This document shows, in pieces, positions 15,476 through 22,673 of a stretch of 34,748 bases of DNA. The stretch comes from Bradyrhizobium forestalis (GTDB lineage Bacteria > Pseudomonadota > Alphaproteobacteria > Rhizobiales > Xanthobacteraceae): NCBI RefSeq assembly GCF_002795245.1, contig NZ_PGVG01000056.1, positions 1-34,748 on the forward strand, read 5' to 3'. A model generated the notes under the pieces. It searched no databases. It had not been told where the DNA came from and saw only the letters and a list, made by a program, of their open reading frames with translations. Position numbers and translations under genes: made by a program. The number at the start of each line of letters is the position of its first letter. The first letter of the stretch is position 1.

Positions 15476-16615
15476 TTGCGGATCGCCGTGATCGGCGGGG
15501 GGCCCGGTGGGCTCTACTTCGCCTATCTCTGGAAGAAGCGTCACCCCGAGGATCAGGTCGACCTGTTCGAACAGAACCCGGCCGACGCGACCTGGGGCTT
15601 TGGCGTCGTGTTCTCCGAGCAGGCCCTCGAGTTCCTGCGCGCCGATGACCCCGGGACGGTCGATGCGATCGCCCCGCACATGGAGAGCTGGGAGAACATC
15701 ACGCTGAACCTGCACGGCGACAGCGTCGCCATCGACGGCGTCGGCTTCTCCTCGATCGGGCGCCTCGAGCTGCTCAAGTTCCTGCAGCAGCGCGCGCTCG
15801 ATGCCGGCGTCACGCCGCGCTTCGATACGCAGATCCAGGCGATCGACCAGCTCAATGGCCACGATTTGATCGTCGCCGCCGACGGGCTCAACTCGCTGGT
15901 GCGCCGAGCCCATGAAGGCGACTTCGGCACCTCGCTGTCCTACTCCTCCAACAAGTTCGTCTGGTACGGCACCTCGAAACGCTTCGACACATTGTCGCAG
16001 ACCTTCGTGAAGACCGACCGCGGCACCTTCAACGCCCATCACTACCGCTATTCGCCGACCATGAGCACCTTCCTGGTCGAATGCGATCACGCGACATGGC
16101 AGGCCTATGGTTTCGCCTACAAGGACGTCGAGCAGTCCAAGGGTATCTGCGAGGAGGTATTCGCCGACACGCTCGGTGGCCATTGCCTCGTCTCCAACAA
16201 ATCGGTGTGGCGCAATTTCCCCTGGGTCTGGAACGAGCACTGGTCGTTCAAGAACATGGTGTTGATCGGCGATGCGCTGCATTCCGCACATTTCTCGATC
16301 GGCTCGGGCACGCGACTCGCGATCGAGGACGCCATCGCACTGGTCAAGGCGCTGGAGTCGGATGCGCATCTTGCGACCGCGCTGCACCGCTATCAGGCCG
16401 CGCGCAAGCCCATCGTGCAGAAGCTCGTCGATGCCGCGCGCACGAGTGCGTTCTGGTACGAACACTTCGCCGAGCACATGAAGCTTCCCCTGATGGACTT
16501 CGCCTACAGCTATATCACCCGCTCCGGCCGCATCGACGATTCCCGGCTGCGCGCGATGTCGCCGGCCTTCATGGCCCGCTACGAGGCCGCCAAGAACGGC
16601 GGAGATGCAGCATGA
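15476..16615 (+). CDS. FAD-dependent aryl-CoA monooxygenase (salicylyl-CoA 5-hydroxylase-like)
   Basis: This 379-residue flavoprotein of the PHBH-fold aromatic hydroxylase class has the FAD dinucleotide motif at the very start (MRIAVIGGGPGGLYFAYLW) and the second FAD motif near residues 262-285 (VLIGDALHSAHFSIGSGTRL, then AIEDAIAL). The HFSIGSGTRLAIEDA variant is typical of aryl-CoA hydroxylases such as salicylyl-CoA 5-hydroxylase and the N-terminal half of 2-aminobenzoyl-CoA monooxygenase, rather than of free-acid hydroxylases. Its gene overlaps the aryl-CoA ligase gene by 4 bases (ATGA). With gentisate dioxygenase nearby, the likely reaction is hydroxylation of salicylyl-CoA (or a 3-hydroxybenzoyl-CoA) to gentisyl-CoA. 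The start is TTG 15476, supported by AGGGAGG 6 bases upstream. Family call is firm; substrate is inferred. Confidence 0.85.
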   Translation: MRIAVIGGGPGGLYFAYLWKKRHPEDQVDLFEQNPADATWGFGVVFSEQALEFLRADDPGTVDAIAPHMESWENITLNLHGDSVAIDGVGFSSIGRLELLKFLQQRALDAGVTPRFDTQIQAIDQLNGHDLIVAADGLNSLVRRAHEGDFGTSLSYSSNKFVWYGTSKRFDTLSQTFVKTDRGTFNAHHYRYSPTMSTFLVECDHATWQAYGFAYKDVEQSKGICEEVFADTLGGHCLVSNKSVWRNFPWVWNEHWSFKNMVLIGDALHSAHFSIGSGTRLAIEDAIALVKALESDAHLATALHRYQAARKPIVQKLVDAARTSAFWYEHFAEHMKLPLMDFAYSYITRSGRIDDSRLRAMSPAFMARYEAAKNGGDAA

Positions 16616-18225
16616 GCAGAGAGATAAGCGACCAGGTGCCCGCGGACAGCCCGGGCGCGCGCGAGATCGGCTTTGCCATTCCTGAAATTTACAATGCCAG
16701 CCGCGTGCTGTTCGACAATCTCGGCAAAGGCCGCGGTGACAAGCTCGCGCTGATGGGCCCGGCAGGCACGCGGACCTATGCCGAGCTCTGCGGCGACGCC
16801 TGCCGCTGGGGCAACGGTTTCACCTCGCTTGGCCTCACGCGCGGCGAGCGCGTGCTGTTGTTCCTCGACGACACGCCGGCCTACCCGGCCGCGTTCTTCG
16901 GCGCGGTCCGCGCCGGCTTCGTGCCGCTCCTGATCAACACGCTGACGCCGCCGGACCTCCTGCAATTCTATCTCGCCGATTCCGGCGCGACTGTCGCGGT
17001 CGCGGATGCCGAGTTCGCGGCGCGCTTCAATGCGGAGGCTTGCAGGGACACGAACCTGCGGATGCTGATCGTCGTCAATGGCGAGGCGGGCGATCACGCG
17101 GCGCCGCGGGCGGTCGCGGCTGCAAGCTGGCTCGCGCAATTTCCGACAGAGCTGGCGGAAGCGCCGACGCATCGCGACGAAATGGCGTTCTGGATGTACT
17201 CCTCCGGCTCGACCGGACGGCCCAAGGGCATCGTGCATCTCCAGCACGACATGGCCTACACCGATGCCGCCTTTGCGCGGAACGTGCTGACCCTGACGCC
17301 CGATGACATCTGCTTCTCAGTGCCGAAGATCTTCTTCGCCTACGGCTTCGGCAACTCCGTCACCTTCCCGTTCTCGGCAGGCGCCGCGACGCTGCTGTTG
17401 CCGGGCCAGCCGAAGCCTGCATCGATCTTCGCGGCGATCGAGCAATACAAGCCGACGGTGTTCTTCGGCCTGCCGACGCTCTATACATCGCTGACCAAGG
17501 CCGAAGGCGCGGACAAGACGAATTTCTCCTCGCTGCGCATGGCGCTCTCCGCCGCCGAGGTGCTCTCGGCCGAGGTCTTCAACGGCTGGAAGACACTCAC
17601 CGGCCTCGAGATCGTCGAAGGCCTCGGCTCGACCGAGGTGCTGCACATCTATCTCTCCAACCGCCCCGAGCAGAAGAAGCTAGGTGCCGCCGGCCTGCGC
17701 GTGCCCGGCTACGAGGTCGCGCTGCGCGACAAGGATGGACGTGAGGTCGGCGACAGCGAGGAAGGCATCCTCTGGGTCCGCGGCGATTCCAACACGCCGC
17801 TATACTGGAACCGGCCGGACAAATCCGCCGAAACCATCCGCGAGGGGGGGTGGATCTACACCGGCGACCGTTTCGTCCGTGATGCCGACGGCTTCCACTT
17901 CTTCCGCGGCCGCGCCGACGACCTCATCAAGATCTCCGGCCAGTGGGTCTATCCGCTCGAGGTCGAGCTGTGTCTCGCCGACCACCCTGACATCCGCGAA
18001 TGCGCGGTGTTCGCCGCCGAGCTGCCGGACCGTCGCATGACGCTGAAGGCGGTGGTGGTGATGAACGACCGCGCGGCCGATCAGGGCGAAGCGACGCGCA
18101 AGCTGCAGGATTACGTGAAGGGCAAGCTGCTGCCGTACAAATATCCGCGCGAGGTGATCTTCATCGACGAGCTGCCAAAGACGGGCACGGGGAAGATCGA
18201 TCGGCAGGCGTTGCTGAGGATGTAA
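16612..18225 (+). CDS. Benzoate-CoA ligase family aryl-CoA synthetase
   Basis: This 537-residue AMP-forming acyl-CoA synthetase of the benzoate-CoA ligase group activates an aromatic carboxylic acid with ATP and CoA. The P-loop-like motif is MYSSGSTGRPKGIVH (about residues 198-212), followed by the benzoate-ligase-type KIFFAYGFGNSVTFPF and EGLGSTEVLHIY. The adenylate hinge is YTGDRFVRDADGFHFFRGRADD, and the C-terminal catalytic lysine lies in ELPKTGTGKIDRQALL. ATG 16612 overlaps the upstream monooxygenase stop, indicating translational coupling. The pair would load salicylate (or benzoate or hydroxybenzoate) on CoA and hydroxylate it. Which acid is used cannot be read from sequence by eye. 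Confidence 0.92.
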   Translation: MSREISDQVPADSPGAREIGFAIPEIYNASRVLFDNLGKGRGDKLALMGPAGTRTYAELCGDACRWGNGFTSLGLTRGERVLLFLDDTPAYPAAFFGAVRAGFVPLLINTLTPPDLLQFYLADSGATVAVADAEFAARFNAEACRDTNLRMLIVVNGEAGDHAAPRAVAAASWLAQFPTELAEAPTHRDEMAFWMYSSGSTGRPKGIVHLQHDMAYTDAAFARNVLTLTPDDICFSVPKIFFAYGFGNSVTFPFSAGAATLLLPGQPKPASIFAAIEQYKPTVFFGLPTLYTSLTKAEGADKTNFSSLRMALSAAEVLSAEVFNGWKTLTGLEIVEGLGSTEVLHIYLSNRPEQKKLGAAGLRVPGYEVALRDKDGREVGDSEEGILWVRGDSNTPLYWNRPDKSAETIREGGWIYTGDRFVRDADGFHFFRGRADDLIKISGQWVYPLEVELCLADHPDIRECAVFAAELPDRRMTLKAVVVMNDRAADQGEATRKLQDYVKGKLLPYKYPREVIFIDELPKTGTGKIDRQALLRM

Positions 18226-18265
18226 GGCGAGGGCGTGAGGGGCGCACTCGCGCGGCCACACGCTC

Positions 18266-18374
18266 GCTGTCATCGCCCGCGAAGGCGGGCGATCCAGTAT
18301 TCCAGAGGCAGTTGTGATTGAGCCGAGAGGCCGCGGCGTACTGCATTCCCCGCTTTCGCGGGGAATGACAGCGG
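18266..18374. repeat. Intergenic palindromic repeat, family D
   Basis: The left end GCTGTCATCGCCCGC with a hairpin (ATCGCCCGC-gaag-GCGGGCGAT) is followed by CCAGTATTCCAGAG and GAGAGGCCGCGGCGTACTG, and the element closes with CATTCCCCGC-ttt-GCGGGGAATG and ACAGCGG. The copy at 26145-26250 shares the left half almost exactly but has a different right hairpin. It lies between the convergent ligase and marR genes. Confidence 0.8.
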
Positions 18375-18427
18375 AGATAAGGGCTACAGCACGCCCCCAT
18401 CAAGCAATCGGCGCGCCTCACATCCCC

Positions 18428-18940
18428 TCACCCGCCCTTGCCCAGATGCTCCAGCGCATCTTCCGCCCGCAGCGGCACGCGTGATGCCTCGTTGTTGAGA
18501 TCGACCAGTTGCACCAGAAGCCCCATCAGCGCCTTGCGGTCGGCAGGTTTGAGCGGCTCCAGCATGCGCGCCTGGGCACGTTCGACGGCGGGGATGATCT
18601 CGCGCAGGATCGCGGCGCCCGACTTCGTCAGATAGAGCAGCTTGATCCGCTTGTCCTCGGGCGCCGGCTTGCGCTCGATATAGTCCTTGGCTTGCAGCCG
18701 TTCGATCACGCTGCCGAGCGTGGAGCGGTCGAAGGCGATCACCGCCGACAGCCGTGTCGCGTCGATGCCGGGATGGGTATGGATTGCGACCAGCGCGGCA
18801 TATTGCACCGGCGTGAGATCGAACGCCTTGCACTCCTCCATGAAGATCGAGACCGCGATCTGCTGCATGCGGCGGAATAGATAGCCCGGCGCGGCATAGA
18901 CCGCGTCAATCGTGATCGGAGCGGCAGGCTTACTCGGCAT
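18428..18940 (-). CDS. MarR-family transcriptional regulator
   Basis: This 170-residue winged-helix regulator has a dimerisation helix (YAAPGYLFRRMQQIAVSIFM), then the wHTH: LTPVQYAALVAIHTHPGIDATRLSAVI and the recognition helix region FDRSTLGSVIERLQAKDYIERKP. The wing DKRIKLLYLT follows, and a long C-terminal helix completes the dimer interface. Its start at 18940 overlaps the end of the isomerase gene by 11 bases, so it is the second gene of a maiA-marR operon driven from the divergent promoter carrying one of the two operator copies. This implies autoregulation. MarR proteins of aromatic operons commonly bind an aryl-CoA or aromatic acid, as BadR and related proteins do; the effector here is inferred. 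Confidence 0.92.
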   Translation of the reverse strand: MPSKPAAPITIDAVYAAPGYLFRRMQQIAVSIFMEECKAFDLTPVQYAALVAIHTHPGIDATRLSAVIAFDRSTLGSVIERLQAKDYIERKPAPEDKRIKLLYLTKSGAAILREIIPAVERAQARMLEPLKPADRKALMGLLVQLVDLNNEASRVPLRAEDALEHLGKGG

Positions 18941-19562
18941 CGGGCTGCTTCTCCGGTGCGGCATCGGCAAACGCCGGCAGCGCCTTCGCGGCGGTCTCGG
19001 CCATGAGCAGGCGCGGATAGGCCGAGACGTCGACGCCGAAGCGGCGCGCATTGGCGAGCTGCGGCACGAGGCAGAGGTCGGCGAGCGTCGGCGCAGCGCC
19101 GAAGCAGAACGGGCCCGGTTCGTCCTTGATCAGCGTCTCGCAAGCCGACAGGCCCTCGCGATTGACCCAGGCCGCCCAGTCCTGGACCTTCTCCTCGGGC
19201 AGGCCGAGCTCGCGCAGCCGCGCCAGCACTTTCAGGTTCTGCACCGGATGCGTGTCGCAGGCGATCGCCAGCGCGAACGCCCTCACCTTGGCGCGGCGTA
19301 GCGGATCCTTCGGCAATAGCGGCGGATTGGGGTGCGTCTCGTCGAGCCATTCGATGATGGCGACCGATTGCGTCAGCACCGCACCCGCATCGTCCTCCAG
19401 CGCCGGCACCAGGCCTTGCGGGTTGATGGCGAGATAGGCGGGCGCACATTGCTCGCCCTTGCGCAAATGATGCGGCAGATGCTCGGAACTGATGCCCTTG
19501 AGGTTCAGCGCGATCCGCACCCGATAGGCGGCGCTTGAGCGGAAATAGCCGTGCAGCTTCAT
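18930..19562 (-). CDS. maiA: Maleylpyruvate/maleylacetoacetate isomerase (zeta-class GST)
   Basis: This 210-residue glutathione-dependent cis-trans isomerase has the zeta GST signature at the N-terminus, YFRSSAAYRVRIALNLKG, with the SS pair that activates glutathione. The glutathione-binding segment is NPQGLVPALEDDAGAVLTQSVAI, and the C-terminal helical domain has CDTHPVQNLKVL. Beside gentisate 1,2-dioxygenase it most likely converts maleylpyruvate to fumarylpyruvate; the same family also acts on maleylacetoacetate in tyrosine/homogentisate breakdown, and sequence alone does not separate the two. GGGAGGG lies 6 bases before the ATG at 19562. It is the first gene of the maiA-marR operon, divergent from gtdA. 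Fumarylpyruvate hydrolase, the next enzyme, is not in the window. Confidence 0.9.
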   Translation of the reverse strand: MKLHGYFRSSAAYRVRIALNLKGISSEHLPHHLRKGEQCAPAYLAINPQGLVPALEDDAGAVLTQSVAIIEWLDETHPNPPLLPKDPLRRAKVRAFALAIACDTHPVQNLKVLARLRELGLPEEKVQDWAAWVNREGLSACETLIKDEPGPFCFGAAPTLADLCLVPQLANARRFGVDVSAYPRLLMAETAAKALPAFADAAPEKQPDAE

Positions 19563-19607
19563 CGGAACCCTCCCGTGATCTCCGTTGCTTGTATCTTGCC
19601 CGTCACA

Positions 19608-19641
19608 TTGACGCTACCCAGATCGTCAGTATACTGTCAAT
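19608..19641 (+). promoter_or_regulatory. gtdA promoter with overlapping MarR-type operator
   Basis: TTGACG (19608-19613), a 16-base spacer and TATACT (19630-19635) make a good sigma-70-type promoter, with predicted transcription start about 26 bases before gtdA. The operator ATCGTCAGTATACTGTCAAT at 19622-19641 covers the -10. Its palindromic core is CAGTATACTG. On the opposite strand the same site contains a perfect TTGACA (19640-19635) that could be the -35 for maiA-marR. One bound dimer could therefore shut both divergent promoters. The site matches 15442-15461 at 18/20 positions. Confidence 0.75.
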
Positions 19642-19667
19642 CGACAAGAACCAACGGGAGCCGCGCC

Positions 19668-20708
19668 ATGGAAGCCGTGACCAAGACGCCCGAACGCGAG
19701 GCGTTCTACAGGAAGATCGACGGCGAGAATCTCACCGCGCTGTGGACGGTGATGAGCGACCTGATCACGCCGGAGCCGAGGAGCGCCTGCCGCCCTCACC
19801 TCTGGAAGTTCGACATCATCCGCGACTACATGCTTGAAGCCGGCAAGCTGATCACGGCCAAGGAAGCCGAGCGGCGCGTGCTGGTGCTGGAGAACCCGGG
19901 GCTGCGCGGACAATCCAAGATCACGACCTCGCTCTATGCCGGCGTGCAGATGGTGGTGCCCGGCGACGTCGCGCCCGCGCACCGCCACAGCCAGTCGGCG
20001 CTGCGCTTCGTGCTGGAAGGCAAGGGCGCCCACACGGCGGTAGACGGCGAGCGCACCGCGATGGAGCCCGGGGACTTCATCATCACACCGTCGATGACCT
20101 GGCACGATCATTCCAACGAGACCGATCAGCCGATGTTCTGGCTCGATGGCCTCGATATTCCGCTGGTGCAGTTCTTCGACTGCTCCTTCGCGGAAGGAGC
20201 GAAAGAGGACCAGCAGAAAATTACCAAACCCGCAGGCGACAGCTTTGCGCGCTACGGCCACAACCTCTTGCCGGTCGAGGTCAAGCGGAGCTCGAAGACC
20301 TCGCCGATCTTCAGCTATCCCTATGCCTATACCCGCGAGGCGCTGGAGAAGGCCCGCGCCAGCCAGGAGTGGGACGCCTGCCACGGGCTCAAGCTGAAGT
20401 TCAGCAATCCCGAGACCGGCGATTTCGCGATGCCGACGATCGGCACCTTCATCCAGCTGTTGCCGAAGGGTTTTAACACCGCGCGCTATCGTTCGACCGA
20501 TGCGACCGTGTTCTGTCCGATCGAAGGCAAGGGGCGCAGCCGCATCGGCGATGCCGTTTTCGAATGGGGCCCGCGCGATCTGTTCGTGGTGCCGAGCTGG
20601 CACTGGGTGACGCACGAGGCGGATGAGGACGCCGTGCTGTTCAGCTTCTCGGACCGGCCGGTGCAGCAGAAGCTGGATCTGTTCCGTGAGGATCGCGGGA
20701 ACGCGTGA
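19668..20708 (+). CDS. gtdA: Gentisate 1,2-dioxygenase
   Basis: This 346-residue bicupin Fe(II) ring-cleavage dioxygenase opens gentisate between C1 and C2 to give maleylpyruvate. The N-terminal cupin has the metal motif PAHRHSQSALRFVLEGKG and PSMTWHDHSNE, with His residues as iron ligands, plus the long conserved HLWKFDIIRDYMLEAGKLI. The C-terminal cupin retains DATVFCPIEGKGRSRIGD and DLFVVPSWHWVTHEADED. Length fits the family (about 345-370). ATG 19668 is chosen because GGGAG lies about 9 bases upstream and the predicted promoter gives a 26-base leader; the longer frame would run through the promoter. The gene is divergent from maiA-marR. Confidence 0.95.
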   Translation: MEAVTKTPEREAFYRKIDGENLTALWTVMSDLITPEPRSACRPHLWKFDIIRDYMLEAGKLITAKEAERRVLVLENPGLRGQSKITTSLYAGVQMVVPGDVAPAHRHSQSALRFVLEGKGAHTAVDGERTAMEPGDFIITPSMTWHDHSNETDQPMFWLDGLDIPLVQFFDCSFAEGAKEDQQKITKPAGDSFARYGHNLLPVEVKRSSKTSPIFSYPYAYTREALEKARASQEWDACHGLKLKFSNPETGDFAMPTIGTFIQLLPKGFNTARYRSTDATVFCPIEGKGRSRIGDAVFEWGPRDLFVVPSWHWVTHEADEDAVLFSFSDRPVQQKLDLFREDRGNA

Positions 20709-20734
20709 GGGTGAGGCATTGGCCCCATAGCCGG

Positions 20735-20896
20735 TGTCGTCCTGGACAAGCGCGCCTTAAGCGCGTGCCGATCCGGGACCCATAGCTACGGGCTGTCGTG
20801 AGAGCGCGAAGCGAATAACTCCGAGTCCCCTTAATCACGCCTGCCTGTGGTTATGGGTCCCGGGTCTGCGCTTACGCTTGCCCGGGACGACAGCGG
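20735..20896. repeat. Intergenic palindromic repeat, family B (long copy)
   Basis: TCGTCCTGGACAAGCG at 20737 and GCTTGCCCGGGACGA ending at 20890 are inverted ends of a longer element. The internal words GATCCGGGACCCATAGC and GGTTATGGGTCCCGGG pair with each other. It ends 4 bases before the stop of the permease gene on the other strand and lies between the convergent gtdA and permease genes. Confidence 0.75.
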
Positions 20897-20899
20897 AGG

Positions 20900-21721
20900 C
20901 TACCGCCAGTGCAACAGCCTTATCTCCAGCCAGCCGATCACCTTCCCCACCGCGAGCCCGAACACCGACAGGATCACCACGCCCGCGAGCAGCTGATCGG
21001 TCTGCATCAGATTGCCGGCCTGCAGCACGAAGGCCCCGATGCCGTATTGCGCGCCGATCATCTCGGCGCTGACGACGAGCAGCAGCGCGACGGAAGCGGT
21101 GATGCGGAAGCCGGCGAGGATCGCCGGCAGCGCGCCGGGCCAGATCACCTTGCGCACGATGGTGGCGAAGGGAACGTTGAAGCTCTGCGCCATGCGGATC
21201 AGGTTGCGCGGCACCGCATCGACGCCGCTATAGACCGAGATCGCGGTCGAGAAGAACACGCCGAGCGCAATGGTCGCGATCTTCGGTTCCTCGCCGATGC
21301 CGAGCCAGAGGATCAACAGCGGCAGCAGCGCGATCTTCGGGATCGGGAACAGCGCCGAGATGAAGGTGATGCCGACGCTGCGCGCGAGCCGCGACAGGCC
21401 GATGGCGAAGCCGACGGCAACGCCCGCTGCCGTTCCCAGCAGCCAGCCGACACCGATGCGCAAGAGCGAAGCGGACAGATGCTGCCAGAGCGCGCCTGAG
21501 ATCGCGAGCTCGTAGAGCGCATGCGCGATCGCCGACGGCGCCGGCAGGAACAGCGGATTGACGAGGCCGGTGCTGCCGGCGGCCTGCCAGATCGCGATGA
21601 CGAGGGCCAGCGCGATCCAGCCGCCGAAGCGGCTCGACGCGGGCACGAAGCCTGCGCCACGGAAGCGAACGCGGCGCGTCGCAGTGTCCTTCGCAATTTC
21701 CGCCGGCGCGCGATCAAGCAT
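20900..21721 (-). CDS. ABC transporter permease (SsuC/TauC type)
   Basis: This 273-residue inner-membrane permease of the nitrate/sulfonate/taurine (NitT/TauT) group has about six hydrophobic segments, starting with WIALALVIAIWQAAG and including LFPIPKIALLPLLILWLGIG. The latter precedes the ATPase-coupling EAA-like loop (VPRNLIRMAQSFNVPFATIVRKVIWPGALPAILAGFR). ATG 21721 is preferred over GTG 21733: GAGG lies 6 bases upstream, and the 8-base overlap with the ATPase gene suggests coupling. It is the last gene of the four-gene operon FAD oxidoreductase, binding protein, ATPase, permease. Confidence 0.9.
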   Translation of the reverse strand: MLDRAPAEIAKDTATRRVRFRGAGFVPASSRFGGWIALALVIAIWQAAGSTGLVNPLFLPAPSAIAHALYELAISGALWQHLSASLLRIGVGWLLGTAAGVAVGFAIGLSRLARSVGITFISALFPIPKIALLPLLILWLGIGEEPKIATIALGVFFSTAISVYSGVDAVPRNLIRMAQSFNVPFATIVRKVIWPGALPAILAGFRITASVALLLVVSAEMIGAQYGIGAFVLQAGNLMQTDQLLAGVVILSVFGLAVGKVIGWLEIRLLHWR

Positions 21722-22487
21722 GCTGGACCTCACGCTCGGCGTCGATCGCCTCGTTGCGGATCAGCGACCAGATCTGGTTCTGCAGCGCGAGCAGCTTTTC
21801 GCGCGCTGCCGCCTCGGCCCGCGCGGCGCGCGTCATCGGCACGGTCACGACCTCGCGGATGCGGCCTGGCCGCCGCGACAGCACCACGATGCGATCAGCG
21901 AGCCGCGCGGCCTCTTCGAGATTGTGGGTGACATAGACCGCGCCCATGCCGCCATCGGCGAGCAGGCGGACGAAGTCCTCCATCAACAATTCGCGGGTCT
22001 GCGAATCCAGCGCCGAGAGCGGCTCGTCCATCAGCAGGATCGCAGGCTTCACCGCAAGCGCGCGCGAGATGCCGACGCGCTGGCGCATGCCGCCGGAAAG
22101 CTGCTTTGGATAGGTCTGGCGAAAATCGGTCAACCCCGTGCGGCGCAGCGCGTCCTCGACCAGCGCGCGGCGCTGCGCGGCTGTGAGCTGGGTGTGCAGC
22201 AGCGGGAATTCGACGTTCTCCTCCACCGTGGCCCAGGGCAGCAGCGCAAAATCCTGGAACACGAACGTCAGCGGATTGAGACTGTCCGCCGGCGGCGCCC
22301 CGCGCAGCTCGGGCGCACCCGAGCTCGGCTGCAACAGCCCGCCCAGGATCGACAGCAGCGTGCTCTTGCCGCAGCCGGAGGGCCCCACGATCGCCACCCC
22401 CTCGCCCGCCCCGACGGTGAAGGAGACGTCGTCGAGCACGGCGAGATCGCCGAAGCGGTGGGTGATGTGGTTGGCGATCAGGTCCAT
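21714..22487 (-). CDS. ABC transporter ATP-binding protein (SsuB/TauB type)
   Basis: This 257-residue ATPase subunit has Walker A GPSGCGKSTLL (about 37-47), Q-loop FVFQDFALLPW, signature LSGGMRQRVGISRAL, Walker B AILLMDEPLSALD and switch histidine VYVTHNLEEA, all intact. The sequence is of the NitT/TauT group, powering import of small anions, sulfonates or aromatic or thiazole compounds. The gene is separated from the upstream binding-protein gene by 186 bases that hold a family C palindromic repeat, and overlaps the permease gene downstream by 8 bases. Confidence 0.93.
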   Translation of the reverse strand: MDLIANHITHRFGDLAVLDDVSFTVGAGEGVAIVGPSGCGKSTLLSILGGLLQPSSGAPELRGAPPADSLNPLTFVFQDFALLPWATVEENVEFPLLHTQLTAAQRRALVEDALRRTGLTDFRQTYPKQLSGGMRQRVGISRALAVKPAILLMDEPLSALDSQTRELLMEDFVRLLADGGMGAVYVTHNLEEAARLADRIVVLSRRPGRIREVVTVPMTRAARAEAAAREKLLALQNQIWSLIRNEAIDAEREVQHA

Positions 22488-22510
22488 GCGGAGCGCTCCA
22501 CTCTCAATCC

Positions 22511-22651
22511 GTCATCCTGAGGTGCTCGACTTGCGGCGTGCCGCAAGTCGAGCCTCGAAGGATGCACGGCCCGGATGCAGCTCGGCCGTACATCCTTCGA
22601 GGCTCGCCCCGCCGTGCTTTCGCACGCACGAGCTCGCACCTCGGATGACGG
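22511..22651. repeat. Palindromic repeat, family C, inside the ABC operon
   Basis: GTCATCCTGAGGTGC and GCACCTCGGATGAC form the outer arms. GCTCGACTTGCGG (22524-22536) and CCGCAAGTCGAGC (22541-22553) form a perfect 13-bp stem with a 4-base loop, and CCTCGAAGGATG pairs with CATCCTTCGAGG. It lies between the binding-protein and ATPase genes, where it may stabilise the upstream message, as REP sequences do between malE and malF in enterobacteria. That function is inference. Confidence 0.8.
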
Positions 22652-22673
22652 GGATAGAGGGGAGCGCGCTGCA

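Noticed and set aside
19551..19667. Upstream extension of gentisate dioxygenase
   Set aside because: It would run through the promoter and operator and overlap the maiA start; ATG 19668 has a proper ribosome site.
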